A stretch of 7,786 nucleotides of DNA from contig VFKY01000371.1 in NCBI GenBank assembly GCA_009885275.1, forward strand, positions 1 through 7,786. Direction: 5' to 3'. The stretch comes from Verrucomicrobiota bacterium (GTDB taxonomy: Bacteria; Verrucomicrobiota; Verrucomicrobiia; Verrucomicrobiales; Verrucomicrobiaceae). This document shows positions 1-7,309 of this stretch, one piece after another. Within the stretch, counting starts at the first letter, position 1. Each line of letters begins with the position of its first letter. A program made the position numbers and the translations under genes. The notes below the pieces were generated by a model. That model made no database searches. It was not told the origin of the DNA and saw nothing but the letters and a program-made list of their open reading frames with translations.

Positions 1-1157
1 ACATCCGCTTTGTCGTCGCCGTTGGTGTCCTTGAGAAAAAGAAAGCGCGGAGGCTGACTCACAATGACGCCACCGTTCACAAAGACGAGCGCAGTGGGAA
101 TGTTCAACTTGTCAGCGAACACGGTGAACTTGTCCGCTTTGCCATCGCCATTCGTGTCTTCACAAATGCGAATGCTGTCGTTGCCCATGCCATCCTCTTT
201 GACCCCATGCGGGTAATCCGCTGTCTCACAAACCCAGCAGCGCCCTCTCTCATCCCACGCGAAGGCAATCGGCTTACGAATATCCGGTTCGGATGCGAAA
301 AGTTGCAACCTCATGTCCGCTGGCACCTGAGTGCGCTCCATGCTGCCTTTCACATTGAAAGGTAGCTGAAAGGTCAAGGGTTCCGGACGCTTTTCGTAGT
401 TGGCGACATTTCCATTCTTCTCACGCTTCTCTTGCTCACGGGAGGCAAGAAAAGTTTCCCAAGTGGCACGACGTTCATCGCCGACCGACCAGATGATCGC
501 ATTACGCAACATTGTTTGGAAATCGGCATTGTCCCAAGTTTTTTCATCATGGCCGCTCGCCGTATAAAACACTCGCCCCTTCCCCTGCTCGCGAACCCAG
601 GTCCATGGCTCATGATGATCCCCTTCCACCCGTTCCATCAGGAGCTTGCGTCCCTGCTCGTTAATCTGATCGTGGACGTAGGTTTCATCCCATGTTTCAT
701 AAGCATTCACGCCCTGCATGATAGGATGAGTTTTGTCGAGAATCGTCGCCTTAAAGACTCCAGACTTGTGTGACTTAAAGCGCCCTCCTACCATCTCAAT
801 GAACTTTGGCTCATTACCAAAACAAGCGGAGGCTGCGTGAATAGGAAGGAAACCATGGCCACTTTCGACAAACTCATTAAGCGCGAAAAACTGTTCGGGT
901 GATATTTTCCCGTGATTCGCATAAAGCAAAACAGCATCGTAATGAGAAAGCATCTCCGTGTTGAGAACCTCAGGCTTGGTGAAATAGTCGAAATAAATCC
1001 CCTCGCGCCCCATGTTCTTCATAAGAATGGGACAATACTTCGCGCTATTGTGATGTTCACTTTCGTGTCCAAGGAACAACACACGAATAGGACCGGACGC
1101 AGCTTGTAGTGATACCGCCAGAAGGCTGGCAACGAGGGAGAGGATGATTTTTTTCAT
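1..1157 (-). CDS. Exported ThuA-domain / PVC-type membrane-bound dehydrogenase protein, N-terminal part (cut by window edge)
   Basis: The minus strand reads open from the ATG at 1157 to the window edge, giving 385 codons without a stop. Residues 1-20 form a signal peptide: MKK, a hydrophobic run, then SLQAA. A ThuA-like fold (class I glutamine-amidotransferase-like) spans about 24-226, with an IRVLFLGHESEHH strand-loop and a closing NAIIWSVGD helix. After a charged linker (about 230-262), residues about 268-385 match the start of the PVC-type putative dehydrogenase domain (RLQLFASEP, FAWDERGRCWVCE). Two DxNxDxxxD calcium-loop-like motifs lie at D334-D342 and D377-D385. Full-length family members often run to about 1000 residues with HEAT repeats and a C-terminal CxxCH haem site; that part lies outside the window. 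The substrate is unknown, with sugar oxidation often guessed. An in-frame ATG at 1187 would add ten residues; I prefer 1157 because it starts the signal peptide cleanly. Confidence 0.88.
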   Translation of the reverse strand, partial: MKKIILSLVASLLAVSLQAASGPIRVLFLGHESEHHNSAKYCPILMKNMGREGIYFDYFTKPEVLNTEMLSHYDAVLLYANHGKISPEQFFALNEFVESGHGFLPIHAASACFGNEPKFIEMVGGRFKSHKSGVFKATILDKTHPIMQGVNAYETWDETYVHDQINEQGRKLLMERVEGDHHEPWTWVREQGKGRVFYTASGHDEKTWDNADFQTMLRNAIIWSVGDERRATWETFLASREQEKREKNGNVANYEKRPEPLTFQLPFNVKGSMERTQVPADMRLQLFASEPDIRKPIAFAWDERGRCWVCETADYPHGVKEDGMGNDSIRICEDTNGDGKADKFTVFADKLNIPTALVFVNGGVIVSQPPRFLFLKDTNGDDKAD

Positions 1158-1408
1158 GTCAATAGAGGATGGTTCTATATACGCCATATATAACGCACAG
1201 ACTCGACCTCAATCTTATGACATGTTTTGTAACGAATCCGCCATCCAGCATAGACTGCGACTTTGAAACCAATATAAAACTCCCTGCCATATCCATCGTC
1301 CAAAGCGCTCAACTATTTAACCTCGCAACATCGCTGAAATAATTCTCTTTCCATTGACCTATTCCTCCCTATTTTCCGTAGCTCATCATCGAATCAATCC
1401 CATACTGA
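1158..1408. other. Divergent intergenic region between the ThuA/dehydrogenase gene and purH
   Basis: This 251-base gap must carry promoters for both divergent genes. Near the minus-strand gene there are two TATATA blocks (1176-1181 and 1187-1192) separated by CGCCA, a possible -10 region, but I find no good -35 at normal spacing. On the plus side TTGACC (1354-1359) resembles a -35, but the sequence 17 or 18 bases later (CCGTAG/CGTAGC) is a poor -10. I see no purine-riboswitch core, no PurR-like operator, and no Shine-Dalgarno sequence before either start. No convincing small ORF or RNA gene is visible. Confidence 0.4.
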
Positions 1409-2947
1409 ATGAGCATCAAACGTGCGTTACTCTCTGTATCCGACAAGACAGGTCTTGCGGATTTCGCCAAAGGCCTTGCCGACATGGGGGTTGAAATCCT
1501 CTCCACGGGAGGCACCGCAAAATTCCTCACTCAACAGGGCATTCCAGTAAAGGAAGTATCTGAACACACGGGATTCCCTGAATTATTTGATGGTCGTGTC
1601 AAAACGCTACACCCCATGATTCATGGCGGATTACTGCAAAGACGCGATTTGGTCGAGCATCAAAAGCAGGCGAAAGACAATGGCATACCTCCCATTGATC
1701 TCGTGGCGATTAATCTTTATCCCTTTGAGGAAACAGTGGCGAAAGGCGACGTCACCCTCGAAGAAGCCATCGAAAATATAGATATCGGCGGACCTTCCAT
1801 GCTTCGTTCTGCTGCGAAAAATTATGAAGCAGTCACGGTAATTGCCGACCCCGCTGACTACGCAACAGTGCTTGAAGAAATGAAAGAAGATGAGGGGGAC
1901 ACCAAGCTCTCCACGAGAGAAAGGCTTGCCTGTAAAGTATTCCAACGCACCTCAGCCTATGACGCGGCTATCGCCCGCTATCTTAACAAGGAGCAGGAAA
2001 CTGCAAAAAGCTTTAACCTAAGTCTGCCACTCTACAGTGAGTTGCGTTATGGTGACAATCCACATCAAGAAACGCGCCTCTACGGAAACTTCGGTGATTA
2101 CTTCACCAAACTTCACGGCAAGGACTTGAGCTACACCAATGTTTTGGATATTGAAAGCGCTGCCGCACTCGTGCTGGAATTTCGCCGTCCCACTGTCGCT
2201 ATTTTAAAGCACACCAATCCTTGTGGAGTGGGTTGCGCCGATGAGGATTTGCGCGAAGCTTGGGAAAAGGCTTTTGAAACCGACAAACAAGCCCCCTTTG
2301 GTGGCGTGATTATTACCAACCGCCCGATGACGCTTGGATTAGCAAAGATCATTGGTGAAATCTTCACTGATGTAATCATCGCTCCGGATTATGAGGCGGA
2401 TGCTCGTGCGCTTTTGCAGAAGAAAAAGAATCTGCGCCTTATGCAAATGATGCCTAACGTGGAACAAGCTCTGCAACAGCCGATCATCCGCTCCGCTCCC
2501 GGGGGCTTGATGGTGATGGATAGCGATTATAAGGCCCTTGGACTTGAAGATATTGAAAACAAGGTCAAAACAGAACGCCCCCCCACAAAAGATGAAATCG
2601 AATCCATGCGATTCGCCTGGCGCGTAGCCAAACACGTAAAATCTAACGCCATCGTGTTCGCGAGTGGCGACCGCACCCTCGGTATTGGCGCTGGACAAAT
2701 GAGTCGCGTGGACTCCTGCCGCATTGCGATCTGGAAAGCCAAGGAAGCTGGGCTCTCCCTGCAAGGAAGCGCAGTTGGAAGCGATGCCATGTTTCCTTTT
2801 GCTGATGGATTAATCGCTTGCGCTGAAGCGGGTGCCACATGCGCCATTCAACCAGGCGGCTCGCTCCGTGATGCTGAAGTTATAGCCGCAGCCAATGAAC
2901 GTAAAATCGCCATGGTCTTCACTGGCTATCGCCACTTCAAACATTAA
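1409..2947 (+). CDS. purH: Bifunctional AICAR transformylase / IMP cyclohydrolase
   Basis: This enzyme catalyses the last two steps of de novo purine synthesis in the cytoplasm: formylation of AICAR from 10-formyl-tetrahydrofolate, then ring closure of FAICAR to IMP. The 512-residue length is normal for the family. The N-terminal cyclohydrolase (MGS-like) domain shows SVSDKTG (9-15), STGGT (32-36) and the [10 protein letters not shown] stretch (60-69) with the conserved K65. The transformylase domain shows RYGDNPHQ (213-220) and the catalytic K267-H268 pair in KHTNPCG. The C-terminus GYRHFKH matches the usual family ending, so the gene is complete. A TGA at 1406-1408 abuts the ATG in the same frame, and the next methionine is residue 26, so the start is effectively fixed. 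There is no Shine-Dalgarno sequence upstream. It appears to be transcribed alone: a promoter lies between it and pdxJ. Confidence 0.98.
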   Translation: MSIKRALLSVSDKTGLADFAKGLADMGVEILSTGGTAKFLTQQGIPVKEVSEHTGFPELFDGRVKTLHPMIHGGLLQRRDLVEHQKQAKDNGIPPIDLVAINLYPFEETVAKGDVTLEEAIENIDIGGPSMLRSAAKNYEAVTVIADPADYATVLEEMKEDEGDTKLSTRERLACKVFQRTSAYDAAIARYLNKEQETAKSFNLSLPLYSELRYGDNPHQETRLYGNFGDYFTKLHGKDLSYTNVLDIESAAALVLEFRRPTVAILKHTNPCGVGCADEDLREAWEKAFETDKQAPFGGVIITNRPMTLGLAKIIGEIFTDVIIAPDYEADARALLQKKKNLRLMQMMPNVEQALQQPIIRSAPGGLMVMDSDYKALGLEDIENKVKTERPPTKDEIESMRFAWRVAKHVKSNAIVFASGDRTLGIGAGQMSRVDSCRIAIWKAKEAGLSLQGSAVGSDAMFPFADGLIACAEAGATCAIQPGGSLRDAEVIAAANERKIAMVFTGYRHFKH

Positions 2948-2970
2948 GAAATTTAAGATGATTCAGGCAG

Positions 2971-2986
2971 GCGGACTAAAGCCCAC
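2971..2986. repeat. Imperfect palindrome, possible REP-like remnant
   Basis: GCGGAC, a four-base spacer TAAA, then GCCCAC. On the plus strand two of the six arm positions mismatch. In RNA copied from the other strand the arms become GUGGGC and GUCCGC, which pair fully if two G-U wobbles are allowed, around a UUUA loop. The sequence resembles a decayed GCGGACT-AAAGTCCGC-type palindrome, a kind of short dispersed repeat I associate with planctomycete and verrucomicrobial intergenic regions. That link comes from memory and needs a genome search. There is no T-run, so it is not a standard terminator for purH. Confidence 0.35.
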
Positions 2987-3018
2987 TCTCCATGCTTCCA
3001 CATCAAACATTGGGGAAC

Positions 3019-3046
3019 TTGAATCGCTTCAGGTGATCTCTATAAA
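3019..3046 (+). promoter_or_regulatory. Candidate sigma-70-like promoter for pdxJ-acpS
   Basis: TTGAAT (3019-3024, four of six matches to TTGACA) and TATAAA (3041-3046, five of six matches to TATAAT) are separated by 16 bases. Transcription would start near 3053, leaving a leader of about 35 bases before pdxJ. The -35 overlaps a small inverted repeat, TGAA-TCGC-TTCA (3021-3032), which could be an operator or chance. This is the best-looking promoter in the window. Confidence 0.5.
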
Positions 3047-3050
3047 AGCC

Positions 3051-3077
3051 CTGAACCCTTAAATCTGAAACCTTAAC
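3051..3077 (+). repeat. Short imperfect direct repeat in the pdxJ leader
   Basis: CTGAACCCTTAAA (3051-3063) is followed by CTGAAACCTTAAC (3065-3077), a period of 14 bases with two mismatches in 13. A further partial copy, CCCTTCTCTTAA, runs up to the pdxJ start. The region is purine/pyrimidine-skewed and holds no Shine-Dalgarno sequence. It lies where the 5' untranslated leader of pdxJ would be; any role is unknown. Confidence 0.45.
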
Positions 3078-3088
3078 CCTTCTCTTAA

Positions 3089-3847
3089 ATGCTTCATCTC
3101 GGAGTCAATATTGACCATGTCGCCACGCTTCGCCAGGCGCGCTACGCCACGATGCTGAACTCGCCGAATGCAGAGCCAATCCTGCTGGAAGCAGCTCGGG
3201 CGGCAGAGCACGCAGGCGCCTATTCCATTACCATCCATCTTCGCGCCGACCGTCGCCACATACAGGATGAAGATGTGTATTTGATGAAGAACAAACTACG
3301 CATAAAACTTAATCTGGAGATGGGCAATACTCCCGATATTCTCGCTATCGCCCTCAAGGTGAAGCCTGACTTTGTTTGCCTGGTGCCAGAGAGTCGCGAA
3401 GAGATCACCACAGAGGGCGGATTGGATGTCGTCACTCATCACATTGCGCTCAAAGAAACAACGCAGCGACTTCAAGCGAATGGGACCAAGGTAAGCTTCT
3501 TCGTCGATCCGATTCCTGCGCACATTGAGTTCGCCTGTAAATGTGGAGCCGACATGATCGAGCTTCACACGGGGACTTTTGCTAATCATTTTGATGCTGA
3601 GCGCCTTGAAGAAGTTTCCCGACTCAAGATCGCTGCCGAAATGGCACATCAGGCAGGGATTCAGGTAAATGCCGGACACGGACTAACCACCCGGAATGTT
3701 CGGGATCTATTTGCGGTGCCGCACCTCGCCGAATTAAATATTGGGCACAGCTTGGTTTCGAGAGCCATTTCCGTGGGACTCGTTCAATCTGTGGAAGAGA
3801 TGTTAGAAGTAATGTCTGAGTATTCACTAGGCGGTGCAATCGCATGA
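3089..3847 (+). CDS. pdxJ: Pyridoxine 5'-phosphate synthase
   Basis: PdxJ condenses 1-deoxy-D-xylulose 5-phosphate with 3-amino-2-oxopropyl phosphate to give pyridoxine 5'-phosphate, the ring-forming step of the DXP-dependent vitamin B6 pathway. The 252 residues form one TIM barrel, close to the usual 240-250. Visible signatures are LGVNIDHVATLRQAR (4-18), TIHLRADRRHI (48-58) with catalytic-type H50, LNLEMG (74-79) with E77, CLVPE with EEITTEGG, FFVDP, ELHTGTFAN, and VNAGHGL with H197 near the phosphate site. A TAA at 3086-3088 lies directly before the ATG in frame, which fixes the start; no Shine-Dalgarno sequence precedes it. The stop overlaps the acpS start in ATGA (3844-3847), so the two genes are almost certainly co-transcribed and translationally coupled. 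The same pdxJ-acpS pairing is known from Escherichia coli and other proteobacteria. Confidence 0.98.
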   Translation: MLHLGVNIDHVATLRQARYATMLNSPNAEPILLEAARAAEHAGAYSITIHLRADRRHIQDEDVYLMKNKLRIKLNLEMGNTPDILAIALKVKPDFVCLVPESREEITTEGGLDVVTHHIALKETTQRLQANGTKVSFFVDPIPAHIEFACKCGADMIELHTGTFANHFDAERLEEVSRLKIAAEMAHQAGIQVNAGHGLTTRNVRDLFAVPHLAELNIGHSLVSRAISVGLVQSVEEMLEVMSEYSLGGAIA

Positions 3848-4224
3848 GCACAATCGGCATAGGACTCGATCTCGTGGAGGTTTCACGAATACGAGCACTC
3901 TTGGAGCGCAACGGAGATCGCTTTAAAGAACGTGTCTTTACGGAATATGAGATTACTTATTGTGATAGCTGTGCCGATCCCGCGATCCATTTTGCAGCAC
4001 GATTTGCCGCTAAAGAGGCTACAGTAAAGGCTTTAGGCACTGGATTTACCGAAGGAATCAACTGGCGAGACATCGAAGTGCTTAAAAATGAGAAAGGCGC
4101 CCCCTCTTTGTATTTACACCGTCAAGCGGCGCAAGTCGCTGACAGACTGGGAGTTAAGCAAACTTTCCTCAGCCTATCCCACACAGACACCTCGGCCGGA
4201 GCAAGCGTAACCCTTATGGGATAA
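3844..4224 (+). CDS. acpS: Holo-[acyl-carrier-protein] synthase
   Basis: AcpS moves 4'-phosphopantetheine from coenzyme A to the serine of apo-acyl carrier protein, which switches on fatty-acid synthesis. The protein is 126 residues, the same length as the E. coli enzyme. The N-terminal IGIGLDLVEVSRI carries the Mg2+ ligand D9. FAARFAAKEATVKALGTG carries the second ligand E58 and the K57 next to it. The C-terminal LSLSHTDTSAGASV is the usual end strand. It starts inside the pdxJ stop (ATGA overlap), so ribosomes finishing pdxJ can reinitiate here. A weak purine stretch (AGGCGG, 3831-3836) lies about eight bases upstream and may help. No sign of truncation. Confidence 0.97.
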   Translation: MSTIGIGLDLVEVSRIRALLERNGDRFKERVFTEYEITYCDSCADPAIHFAARFAAKEATVKALGTGFTEGINWRDIEVLKNEKGAPSLYLHRQAAQVADRLGVKQTFLSLSHTDTSAGASVTLMG

Positions 4225-4226
4225 GG
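4212..4226 (+). other. Small hairpin spanning the acpS stop codon
   Basis: CCTTAT, loop GGG, ATAAGG: a perfect six-base-pair stem that includes the TAA stop of acpS. It has no following T-run, so it is not a standard intrinsic terminator. It could shape the 3' end of the pdxJ-acpS message or be chance. Confidence 0.3.
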
Positions 4227-4333
4227 AATTCATTTACTATCTATTAAAAATATTAATATGCTTAATGAGATATTTTTCCTCGCTCAATATCGTTTAGTAA
4301 TATAGTTTGTGCTGATACTTTTTTGAATCCCTC
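4225..4333 (+). promoter_or_regulatory. AT-rich intergenic leader before the kinase gene, promoter inferred
   Basis: This 109-base gap is much richer in A and T than the flanking genes. AAAAATAT (4246-4253) and ATATTTTT (4270-4277) form an eight-base inverted repeat with a 16-base loop; being all A/T, it would be weak in RNA. TAATAT (4298-4303) is a plausible -10 but has only a poor -35 (TTTCCT, 17 bases upstream). The composition suggests a promoter for the kinase gene, but I cannot fix its position. No Shine-Dalgarno sequence lies before 4334. Confidence 0.3.
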
Positions 4334-7030
4334 ATGAGCTCATCGACCACCGCACTACTTACTGGCAGTTTTGAGGCGCCTAGTATTGAGGAGCTTACAA
4401 GTTTGTTGCCCCAGTTTGAGATGCAGGGATTCATCGCCCAAGGGGGAATGGGCGCTGTCTATTTAGCTCGACAACTCACTCTGGATCGTCAGGTCGCCAT
4501 TAAGGTGCTGCCTCAAGCTTGGGGTTCTGCACCAAAATATGCAGAGCGCTTTCAGTATGAAGCGCGAGCCATGGCTAAAATGCAGCACAATGGCATTGTG
4601 AGCGTTTACGACTTCGGCATGACTGCGGCCGGCCATCTTTACCTCGTCATGGAATATGTTGAGGGGGATACACTCCATGAGCTCATTCAAACTCAGAGCC
4701 TTACCCCTAAAAAATCACACGCGGTCGCGCTTCAACTATGTGATGCAGTGGCTTACGCACACGAGCATGGCATCCTGCACCGGGACATCAAACCTGGGAA
4801 TATCATCATCAACAGTGAAGGACGAGTCAAGGTAGCCGACTTCGGACTGGCTCGCCCTGCGGAAGCATGCATCGAAGTGGGTGCATTAGGAACACCAGGT
4901 TATGCTGCACCAGAACTATTAGTCGATGGTTCCGTAGTTGATCATCATGCTGACATCTATGCCATCGGTGTCGTCTGCTATGAAATGCTGCTTGGCAAGC
5001 TGCCAAACACATCAAAACGTCCCTTAAGCGGCTTGTCCACTTTTGATCCAGCTTGGGATAGAGCCATCGATAAATCCACGAGAACAAAGCCTGAAACTCG
5101 TTTTAATAGTGTCCGAGAACTCCGCGAAGCGCTGAGCATGATGGGTAAAATGGCTCGCCCAAAAGTAGCCCCCCCCATTACGGGTCAGCATAAAAAACAA
5201 AATGAAGGCTCATTCCCGTGGCTAATGATGTCGGTGTTTGTGATTTTAATTAGCATCGCCTGTTTTTGGTGGATCAGAAATAAAGGGGAACACCAAGTTG
5301 CCAAAGGTGAGGCAACTCGGAAACCACTCGGAAAAGAAGCCCCAACGTGGAATATAAAAGGTTCTCCAGAAACACCTGTAGAAGAAGTCAAACCGACTCC
5401 TGTTGCGATGCAACCTTTAGGCGCGGGAGCTTCTGGCACCCCGTTCGAAATGCAAGCCGTGACACCAGGACATGTCTTTAAGCTCAAGGAGGGGCACAGT
5501 GACATCATCAATGATGTCGCATTTTTTCCGGATCAGCGCCACGTCGCCTCCTGTAGCCATGATGGCACCGTTATCGTATGGGATCTTCAGTCCGGTGAGA
5601 AAGTACGCGTATTCGATCCCAAGGCAGGCTTCCTTTATCGACTCGCCATCAGTTGGGATGGACAGCATATCGCAGCGGGAGGCAATGAGAACAAAGCTTA
5701 CGTTTGGTCTGTCGATCAAAAGGAAATCTTGAGTGAAATCAAATTAAATGGGCGCAATGTGATGGACATCGCGTTCTCACCCGATGGAAACAACATTTTG
5801 ATCGCCTCATCCGATAGTTCTCAACCTCTTCTGGCATGGGATTGGAAGCAAAAAACAACGGCTCCCCTTCAAGGTTGGAATGAATTGGTTTATAATATTA
5901 AATTTGTCCGCGAAGCCGCCGGAGACAACTTCATTACCGCTGGCTATTCGAATCAAAAGGGCACATCTGGAATTGAGATCAAAAAAGGCAGCTTGTCTCA
6001 ACATGCGGCGGTGCAAAGTTTTCCTCCAACAAAATTTGTTCCTTATCGCATGGCGATCGCAGACGACGAACACACCGCAGCAGCCATTGTTGGCAATCGT
6101 ATCAACATATTTGATTTGCAATCTGGCTCTAGGCTTGCTCAAACAGCAGTCATCGAAAACGGTATCAATCAGTGTGATTTTCTCATGGACGGCAAATTAC
6201 TGCTTTCTGGAGGTCAGGGATACGGCGCGCAATTATCAGGAGGTCAGGGTCCTAAGCTGCAAATTTGGGAAGTATCGACTGGTAACGAAGTATGGCACAG
6301 CAAAGAGGTGCCCACTCACTGTGCAAACGTTTTTGCGATATCTAAAAATAAAACTTTTGTCGTCAGTGGCGGCGGCGCGAAGCTTGGAGAGACAACCGAT
6401 AAGGATGGCGATTATGCACTGCACGTTTGGCAATTGCCTCCCGATCTTAGTGAACTTAAGTCTGTCGAAGCTGAGAAAATTGTCGTCTATCGTGAGATGC
6501 TTAATCTTGAAACGAGTGACACTGAGCTGTCTAGCCTCCTCACCTCCTTCTGCACTGAATGGGAAGATAAAGTTATCAAAACCACTGCCACCGTGCTTGC
6601 GGATCTAGAAGGTAAATATATCAATGCGCTCCGGCGTGACCTATTATCCACGTCCCCCACACAAAAGCAGGCCATCATGGATGAAATAGATCGTGTGAAC
6701 AGCCATAACCCAGTGCCACCCAAGACTTCAAGTGCTCAATCTCCCAATCTTCAAAGATTGATTAAAATTTTTACAGCGCAATGTGAAGCGCTTCCAAAAA
6801 GAAGCGAAGAAATCCGCAAGCAACTCATCGCAAGTCACTCAGGCAAGCTAGCCTCACTTGAGACTCAGCGTAAAGCACGGAATGATGATCTTGGTGTACA
6901 ACGAGTCGTCTTGTTAGCTGAAGCGATACGAGCGGCAGATGGTGAAATGATACTAACGAAGATTAAAGCTCAACTGCAGGCGAGCCTACAGGCTTATCAA
7001 GCCAGCTTCCAGTCCGCACAGTCTCGATAA
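4334..7030 (+). CDS. Membrane-anchored serine/threonine protein kinase with WD40 propeller and coiled C-terminus
   Basis: An 898-residue Hanks-type kinase. The kinase domain (about 30-270) is complete: glycine loop GGMG (37-40), VAIK lysine K57, helix-C glutamate E76, HRDIKPGN with D151, DFG at 169-171, APE at 192-194, and DIYAIGVVCYEMLLG. A single membrane helix lies at about 296-314, then a proline-rich linker to about 378. A WD40-like propeller of about seven blades follows (378-704). Blade 1 is canonical, with G387-H388 and W416-D417; later blades end at W458, W502, F593, W645 and W699, and blade 4 is degenerate. Residues about 705-898 are helical and probably coiled-coil. By analogy with PknB the kinase should be cytoplasmic and the propeller external, though flanking charges do not settle this. 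The activation segment (172-191) is short and has T187 as its only Ser/Thr. A stop at 4313 limits the start. Substrates and signal are unknown; it appears to be a single-gene unit. Confidence 0.93.
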   Translation: MSSSTTALLTGSFEAPSIEELTSLLPQFEMQGFIAQGGMGAVYLARQLTLDRQVAIKVLPQAWGSAPKYAERFQYEARAMAKMQHNGIVSVYDFGMTAAGHLYLVMEYVEGDTLHELIQTQSLTPKKSHAVALQLCDAVAYAHEHGILHRDIKPGNIIINSEGRVKVADFGLARPAEACIEVGALGTPGYAAPELLVDGSVVDHHADIYAIGVVCYEMLLGKLPNTSKRPLSGLSTFDPAWDRAIDKSTRTKPETRFNSVRELREALSMMGKMARPKVAPPITGQHKKQNEGSFPWLMMSVFVILISIACFWWIRNKGEHQVAKGEATRKPLGKEAPTWNIKGSPETPVEEVKPTPVAMQPLGAGASGTPFEMQAVTPGHVFKLKEGHSDIINDVAFFPDQRHVASCSHDGTVIVWDLQSGEKVRVFDPKAGFLYRLAISWDGQHIAAGGNENKAYVWSVDQKEILSEIKLNGRNVMDIAFSPDGNNILIASSDSSQPLLAWDWKQKTTAPLQGWNELVYNIKFVREAAGDNFITAGYSNQKGTSGIEIKKGSLSQHAAVQSFPPTKFVPYRMAIADDEHTAAAIVGNRINIFDLQSGSRLAQTAVIENGINQCDFLMDGKLLLSGGQGYGAQLSGGQGPKLQIWEVSTGNEVWHSKEVPTHCANVFAISKNKTFVVSGGGAKLGETTDKDGDYALHVWQLPPDLSELKSVEAEKIVVYREMLNLETSDTELSSLLTSFCTEWEDKVIKTTATVLADLEGKYINALRRDLLSTSPTQKQAIMDEIDRVNSHNPVPPKTSSAQSPNLQRLIKIFTAQCEALPKRSEEIRKQLIASHSGKLASLETQRKARNDDLGVQRVVLLAEAIRAADGEMILTKIKAQLQASLQAYQASFQSAQSR
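6203..6262 (+). repeat. 30-base tandem duplication inside the WD40 region
   Basis: Two in-frame 30-base units (6203-6232 and 6233-6262) encode LSGGQGYGAQ and LSGGQGPKLQ, residues 624-643 of the kinase protein. The DNA core TCnGGAGGTCAGGG (6206-6219 and 6236-6249) is identical apart from one base, while the unit ends have diverged. It lengthens a loop just before the last strand of blade 6 and looks like an old replication-slippage duplication. Confidence 0.7.
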
Positions 7031-7048
7031 GCTCACCAGAGAATCACG

Positions 7049-7267
7049 TTAGAACTCCATCTTCCAGCGTACTTGAGGTTTATATTCCCGTGTTTGATTC
7101 GTGGTATAATCTATCGGCCCAGGGTCTTTAATAGCAGTACTTGAAAACACATCGCCCGAAATGATGGCTTTAGTGATTCCATCAGGTTTCAACGAATGAC
7201 ACGCGGTTAAAACCAAGAAAAAAATAGCTACTAAAAAATAAATTGGTCTTAGATTTTTCATGCTCAT
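7049..7267 (-). CDS. Small predicted lipoprotein, function unknown
   Basis: This 72-residue protein starts with a lipoprotein signal: K4 and R7, a hydrophobic stretch IYFLVAIFFLVL, then the lipobox LTAC with C23 as the lipidated residue. The mature part is about 50 residues, hydrophilic, rich in D, T and K, and ends in VRWKMEF. I recognise no domain. The ATG two codons later (7261) is an equally possible start and does not change the lipobox. The gene converges on the kinase gene with only 18 bases between the stops and no visible terminator, and it diverges from mgtE. The clear signal peptide on an otherwise open frame makes it likely real. It could be an envelope structural or accessory lipoprotein; nothing here links it to the kinase or to magnesium. 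Confidence 0.72.
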   Translation of the reverse strand: MSMKNLRPIYFLVAIFFLVLTACHSLKPDGITKAIISGDVFSSTAIKDPGPIDYTTNQTREYKPQVRWKMEF

Positions 7268-7279
7268 AAGCAGAATAAC

Positions 7280-7309
7280 CGGACAAGGCTAGCAAGTCGA
7301 ACTTATATC
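7280..7309 (+). promoter_or_regulatory. Weak candidate promoter for mgtE
   Basis: CGGACA (7280-7285) and TATATC (7304-7309), each four of six matches to the sigma-70 boxes, are 18 bases apart. A start near 7316 would give a leader of about 75 bases that includes the small frame at 7345-7395. No M-box-like conserved blocks are visible, and the gap is too short for a full M-box riboswitch. Confidence 0.28.

Noticed and set aside
432..773. A 113-codon plus-strand frame opposite the ThuA gene
   Set aside because: The minus strand encodes a clear signal peptide and ThuA domain across this stretch.
1158..1408. Purine riboswitch or PurR operator upstream of purH
   Set aside because: No conserved purine-aptamer core and no PurR-like palindrome is present.
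2339..2764. A 141-codon minus-strand frame inside purH
   Set aside because: It is antisense to the conserved transformylase domain and has no recognisable motif; it is a shadow of purH codon use.
4246..4277. Intrinsic terminator after acpS
   Set aside because: The stem is all A/T with a 16-base loop, which would be too unstable to terminate transcription.
5880..6608. A 242-codon open frame on the plus strand inside the kinase gene
   Set aside because: It lies in another frame within the WD40 region, its peptide has no domain-like pattern, and the overlapping kinase frame has clear motifs throughout.
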